A stretch of 64,000 bases of DNA, taken from assembly GCA_944472155.2 (NCBI GenBank), contig OX235273.1, forward strand, positions 2,205,204 through 2,269,203. Reading direction: 5' to 3'. Of the stretch, positions 59,608 through 64,000 are shown in pieces. A program made the translations under genes and the position numbers. The DNA comes from Trichobilharzia szidati. Taxonomy: Eukaryota > Platyhelminthes > Trematoda > Strigeidida > Schistosomatidae. Position 1 is the first letter of the stretch; the number at the start of each line of letters is the position of its first letter. The notes beneath the pieces are model-generated. The model did not search any database, was not told the origin of the DNA, and saw nothing but the letters and a program-made list of their open reading frames with translations.

Positions 59608-62600
59608 TTATGGTTGTAAACAGCTCGTAGGCTCATTCACTGGTTGTGCATTCATTCCAAAACTATTCATAAAAGAAAAGAGAATGCGTAATGAAGTCTG
59701 CGCGGAAATGTAGTGACATATACCATTATGATTGGTTGGAAGATTTTTTCATCAACCGACGTCAGTTAGAGAACCATTGGAAAACCTGCAGGTAGTACTG
59801 GACAGAAGAAGAGTCCTACTCCCAGTTTTTCCAATGATTCTCTAACTGATGTCAGCTCATGATGAAATCCTCCAGCTAATCAAACAAAATCCCTACAAAA
59901 ACCAATACTTGAATATTAATTTGATGCTCACTAACTACTGGCCCTATTCAGGCAGTTAACCGGGGGATCTAGTGGGAAGCCGTGACCAGTAGAGTACAGC
60001 AGGTTGAAGGTGAGGCAGTAACTCATCGAAGAAAACATTGGGAAGTGGTCGCGCTATGTCATCAATTAGCAGAAGTTAGAATTCATGGACTGGCTGGCCA
60101 TTGGATCTGGTCCCACCGGCTTAATGGTCTGTGAACTAGTTCGCCTTGTAAGCAGAAGGTCCCGGGCTGGAACCCCGGTTGTTGCGTACTGATGAAGAGT
60201 CCCAAACTAGGACGAAACAGCTGTCCAGCACTCCCTGCTGATTGTTCATTATATGACTAGGTATTCTATAAGATTTTATTCAAATAACCACATCGAATAT
60301 AAAAATGCACTGTAGCTGAATAGTAGACGGAGCAATACAGTTAAAGGTCATCCTGTGATACCTTTATTAACAGTATCCCTTCCCTTTGACCAAACATAAG
60401 TTATACAATGCATAGAAATGAAACAATATCTTCATAGAATTGATGATTAATCAACTTACTCTCTCATATGACAACGCAATTCTGTTAGCCTTGGTTTAAG
60501 TTCATCAACATCAAATTCACCTTGTGACCAAAGACGTTCAGCTATAACTGCACTATCAGGCCTATTGAGAGTAAATTAAAAAAAAGGTTAGAAGGTTGTG
60601 TTTTCAAATGAATTAACTACACTAACAATTCCTTTTAAAGATAACTGAATTTCCCGTTGTTATATAACTTTTGTGTGGATGATAAATTAACAAATTGAAT
60701 TCGACTAATTACTTTGTATTGTTGTGTAATGATTAGCAAAGGTATAAGGACAAAAGATTCACGCTGGTCAGCAATGATGGCTTTTCCTCATCATGCTTCT
60801 GTCATATACTGTATGCTAGAGGTTTTATTGTGACCAGATAGATGGAAATCTATGCGATGCATAATCAAATTGTTTCATGCACTTGATCTCTCCATAGCAT
60901 AAAAGAGACAACTGGAGGATTCGCCTTATTGTGCTGGATGTATTGCTATGATTAACAAGTTGAATATGTCTTCAGCAACTCAAAAGCTGTAATTCATATG
61001 CCTGTAGTGTACACTGAACCTTTGAACTTTTGTTTTAATATGTACTCCATATTTTTAGCGCTACGCTACTTGACTTCCTGTAAGTTTTGGCGCTTGCACG
61101 CTTGCTCCCTCGCTGTGCTCTTCTACAAGTACACTCTTTGAGTTCGCTACTTCTCTGGGTACAGATAAGTTGTAAACCTTTTTATATTCTTAAATTCTAA
61201 TCACATTCATTATAAATATACTTGTGGTTACAGATACGCGGTGAATACTTTTTATTTCTACTTTTCACTCGTCCCGCAGTACTTGTAAGATAGGCAGAAT
61301 ACTGATTGAGACCTATATAAAAGAAGTCAGTCTTTTTGTAAGTGTGACAGGCAAACTCACCTAAGGATAAGGTCACGCACTTACATGCCTATGTGAGTCA
61401 TTAGTCGAAGCATTCCACCTTGTACATTCCAGAACACATTCGAATGTGCCTTCAAAGAGAGAAATATGAGCAAATCAGTTCTGCGCATATTTGGCTCTTT
61501 CAAGAGACTTTGCTCCATGTCTGGTCTCATATACTTCAGACATATCAGATTTAAAATGAAACCCAAAATATTTGCTACAATAAAATTAAATCTTAACTCG
61601 GATACGTGAATTTCAATTTGTTCATTATCATCCATAAAATCGATCTGAACAAGAGCGGGTTAAGTCTATTATTATTATTATTGTTCCCTTGGGTTCCTAG
61701 TGGAACATAGGGCTTCAATTACACGTCTCCACTTGCTTCTGTCTTCTGCTGTACTTTTAACTTGCATCCACGTTAGTCCATACTGTTTCATCTCTTCTTC
61801 ACACGATCTCCTCCATGTCACCCTTGGACGTCTCACTCACCACTCCCCTTTCGGGTTCCACTAGAGGGCCTGACGCGCGATGTCGCCTAGCGAGTGTCCA
61901 ACCCATCTCCACTTTCTCCTGCATATTTGTTGAGCGATTGGTTCTTGTTTTGTTTGTTCCCATAGTTTCTTGTTGGTGATTCTTTCCGGCCGGCCATCTG
62001 ATCTTCGGTATAGAGCGCAGACAGTTGTTGATTAAGCTTAAGTCTAGTCGAGGTTATTTAAAATGCATTCAGGGTTTTCAGATTATCTTGAGATACCAAA
62101 TTATGATGATGGATCAACCATCATATGCTGCAAAGGTGCTAAAATTATTCACTTGTCGGTGATCAATGTAGTCACCATGAAAGGAAACATTCACATGGTC
62201 AGCCAAATGACGTATTAAGCAGTTCGCTAAACGTCTACGCTTATAACAAATTTAAGCCGCATACATTACAGTGATGAATAGGTCCAGTTAACATTCTGTT
62301 TATGTCACATCAACAAATGACAATCAACCTAGAATAGTCATATTTGAATTTGAAATCATGCAGTATCATCATGTTTTAAGAGCTAAACATCGTTGACAGT
62401 CAAAACTACAAATTCATTACATAGAATAAACAGTCCTCCGTTCTACAATACCTTCAACTTCAGAGAAACATTTTACAAAAAAAACAGACAATTATCGTTA
62501 TCAGTTACAAAATACAATCATTCACCACAAAAGTTATTCACGAATGGTGTATTTTTTCATGCCCTTGGAAGTAAAGACAGCAATACTCACCATGAACGTG

Positions 62601-64000
62601 TGAAAAGATTCGACTCATCCACATATTCTCCAAATAAAATTGCTTCTCCACCAACAACCAATTGTTGTTCGTCTTCAGTACCTTGGACAATTAGACAAAT
62701 AGGATGTGATTATGTAGCAATTTGGACGCTGAACGTTATAAAATAAGCCTAGTTCCTATAAGTACTGCGAAGGAAAGGATATATCTGAGTAGTCAGTATC
62801 TATCATGATCGATTAATGATGGTTTAATAAGCAGGCAACTGGTAGTGATTGTATAATGCCAGCCACTATGAAACTGCTACTTTTCCTTAAAGACACGAAC
62901 TAATTAAATTGTGGAAAACATACGGATAGATCACTTGGGTCCAAAAAAGGACAGAATGTTATGCTTCTAGTAAACTGTTTGACATTTGAACAAATATGTT
63001 GCGATCTTCAAAGAAAGTGTGAACAGGCATTGGACACTTGTAGTACAACCCTGTAAAGATAAACTATTATGATGGGAATAGAGTATCAAAATAATCACCA
63101 CATCAGAATGGACTTCTTTTTGGACCAGAAACTGTTAAACTACGACCGACACCCAGACTCTTCAACAGTGCGCAACCATAACCACTGCGGAAATCGAAAT
63201 ATACACCTTCAGATTAAGAATCCAGCCTGTTGATCACTCAGCCAATGTTCTAGAGTCTAACGACGCATAAATTCTAACTTCTGTCACTTTGGGATATAGC
63301 TCTCCTACCAACGAAGACCAATAATAGAGCCGACCCAACCGTTCACGATTTTCAAACAGAAATTCAGAACATCCATACAATAGGCACTAATGCCCTGGAG
63401 ACTGATGTTCAAATTATAGGTTATGTAGGGATTTAAATAAGCAGTGTGGTTGATACCTAAGTGTACACTGTTATTATTTAGACAAAGCTGATGAATTTCT
63501 TGAAAGTTAAATGCTCGATTTGTGGAAAAAAGAACCCCCATTTATTGTACGTCATCTGAATCAGTCTTATACTCAAGATTATGCAATTATTAAAAATATC
63601 GCCCTTTAGGAGTTGAATTAACTACAACATGACGTTTTAAATGAATATAACTGTGAACTGAGGCGCTTACTCAATTGATTTTCAGGATACATTCTTTTTC
63701 GGTAGCATTATTTGCTAAGAAGCATCTGCCATCTAAGATAATTCGAAAGGTCATATAGCGTATAAACTCTCTGGAATATATATGATACTACATCCAGGAT
63801 ATTCGACGATTTATGAGATGAGCTCATAAGTCTTTTTACTTCCTCTGCGGATAAACATTTGAGAGAAACAGAGTGCGTCGGTGGCACAGCGGTTAGGATG
63901 CTCGCCGAGTATGCACATGGTCCGGGGTTCGATCCCTGGCCACCGACGCATTCCTTTACCCCACTAAGCCAGAAATAAAAAAGCTGGTGAAGAGGAAAGG
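59608..64000 (-). CDS. Second beta-hexosaminidase-like gene, 3' part (exons 9-11 visible)
   Basis: Three - strand exons equal in length and phase to exons 9-11 of the complete gene: 62681-62591 (91 bp), 60561-60460 (102 bp) and 59662-59608 (55 bp). The earlier exons must lie beyond 64000. In the 248 coding bases I count two differences from the first gene, both synonymous, so the visible protein is identical, including the Trp-to-Phe change before GEYVD and the terminal NEPTSCLQP. The introns are similar in length (about 797 and 2029 bp) but carry many substitutions and indels. The gene is convergent (tail to tail) with the one at 22923-34464. Whether its catalytic pair is also altered cannot be seen here. 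Confidence 0.85.
59736..59900. repeat. Palindromic cassette in intron 10 / 3' region of gene 2
   Basis: Partner of 34195-34350. Inverted arms with GTTAGAGAACCATTG and its complement meet at a short remnant, AGAAGAGTCCTACTCCC. Confidence 0.6.
59945..60235 (+). repeat. Smα-like SINE with hammerhead-like end
   Basis: A GCCGTGACCAGT segment, a tRNA-like section with a weak B box (GGCTGGAACCCC), then at 60185-60232 CTGATGA (60189-60195), three extra bases, stem II GTCC-CAAACTA-GGAC, and GAAA (60214-60217). It is shared with 33838-34150 in the other arm. Confidence 0.65.
61672..62040 (-). mobile_element. RTE 3' fragment in intron 9 of gene 2
   Basis: IR-2 counterpart of 32025-32402, in the same place relative to the gene. 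Its ATT-repeat 3' end is at about 61672. It has accumulated independent small indels. Confidence 0.8.
63875..63950 (+). ncRNA. tRNA-like SINE head with intact acceptor stem
   Basis: A 76-nt segment starts GCGTCGG and ends CCGACGCA, giving a perfect 7-bp acceptor stem plus a discriminator-like A. It has an A-box-like GGCACAGCGGTTAGGATG and a T-arm GGGGTTCGATCCCT. It is followed by a SINE body running to the window end. The anticodon arm is poor, so I read it as a SINE head, not as a functional tRNA gene. Confidence 0.6.

Larger units (their letters stand above)
56990..64000. repeat. IR-2 arm B (runs off the window)
   Basis: Reverse complement of about 30080-40661 without the two CR1 insertions. 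It carries the 3' end of a second beta-hexosaminidase gene on the - strand. The open frame at 58229-58585 is not preserved in arm A and is not called as a gene. Confidence 0.85.

Noticed and set aside
60113..60180. Possible tRNA gene inside the Smα-like SINE
   Set aside because: The B box is degenerate and the acceptor ends do not pair, so it is a SINE head only.
61381..61635. 84-codon open frame on the - strand inside intron 9 of gene 2
   Set aside because: The counterpart in arm A (about 32440-32690) has a stop after a few codons. It is likely intronic noise.
62393..62746. 117-codon open frame on the + strand, with a relative at 31373-31678 (-)
   Set aside because: It is antisense to exon 9 of the beta-hexosaminidase genes. 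Its partial conservation follows from the exon on the other strand.

Overview
The window is eukaryotic and AT-rich. It looks like a digenean fluke, most probably a schistosome. The reasons are exons with GT-AG introns, very short 5' introns, Schistosoma-type RTE (SR2-like) and CR1 (SR1-like) retroposons, Penelope-like elements, and tRNA-derived SINEs with Smα-type hammerhead ribozymes. This assignment comes from recognising families by eye; no database search was run.

The only clear host genes belong to one family, glycoside hydrolase 20 (beta-hexosaminidase). One gene is complete on the + strand (22923-34464, 11 exons, 522 codons). The last three exons of a near-identical second gene lie on the - strand (59608-62681) and the gene runs off the right edge, so the two genes are tail to tail. 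Three broken relatives are also present: a 5' piece at 11085-12097 (+), a shorter 5' piece at 43444-44105 (-), and a lone diverged terminal exon at 15016-15070 (-). The complete gene keeps the GH20 fold markers but has lost the catalytic Asp-Glu pair and other active-site residues, so it may be a pseudoenzyme.

Large inverted duplications organise the rest. IR-1 pairs about 1-12766 with about 41160-51280. IR-2 pairs about 30080-40661 with about 56990-64000. A third duplicated block is direct (about 18610-20460 and 54120-55940). Because the arms are related, many mobile-element insertions can be read against an empty site in the other arm. Two runs of N (15479-15964 and 40662-41159) mark assembly gaps, and the second lies exactly where an IR-2 arm meets an IR-1 arm.

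Between and inside these blocks nearly everything recognisable is mobile DNA. There is one RTE with an uninterrupted ORF (6421-9470), one CR1 with an uninterrupted ORF (37290-40485) nested in an RTE remnant, many 5'-truncated RTE and CR1 pieces, three kinds of Penelope-like fragment, a foldback element with long terminal inverted repeats, palindromic cassettes, and hammerhead ribozymes. No rRNA genes, CRISPR arrays or bacterial-type operons were seen.
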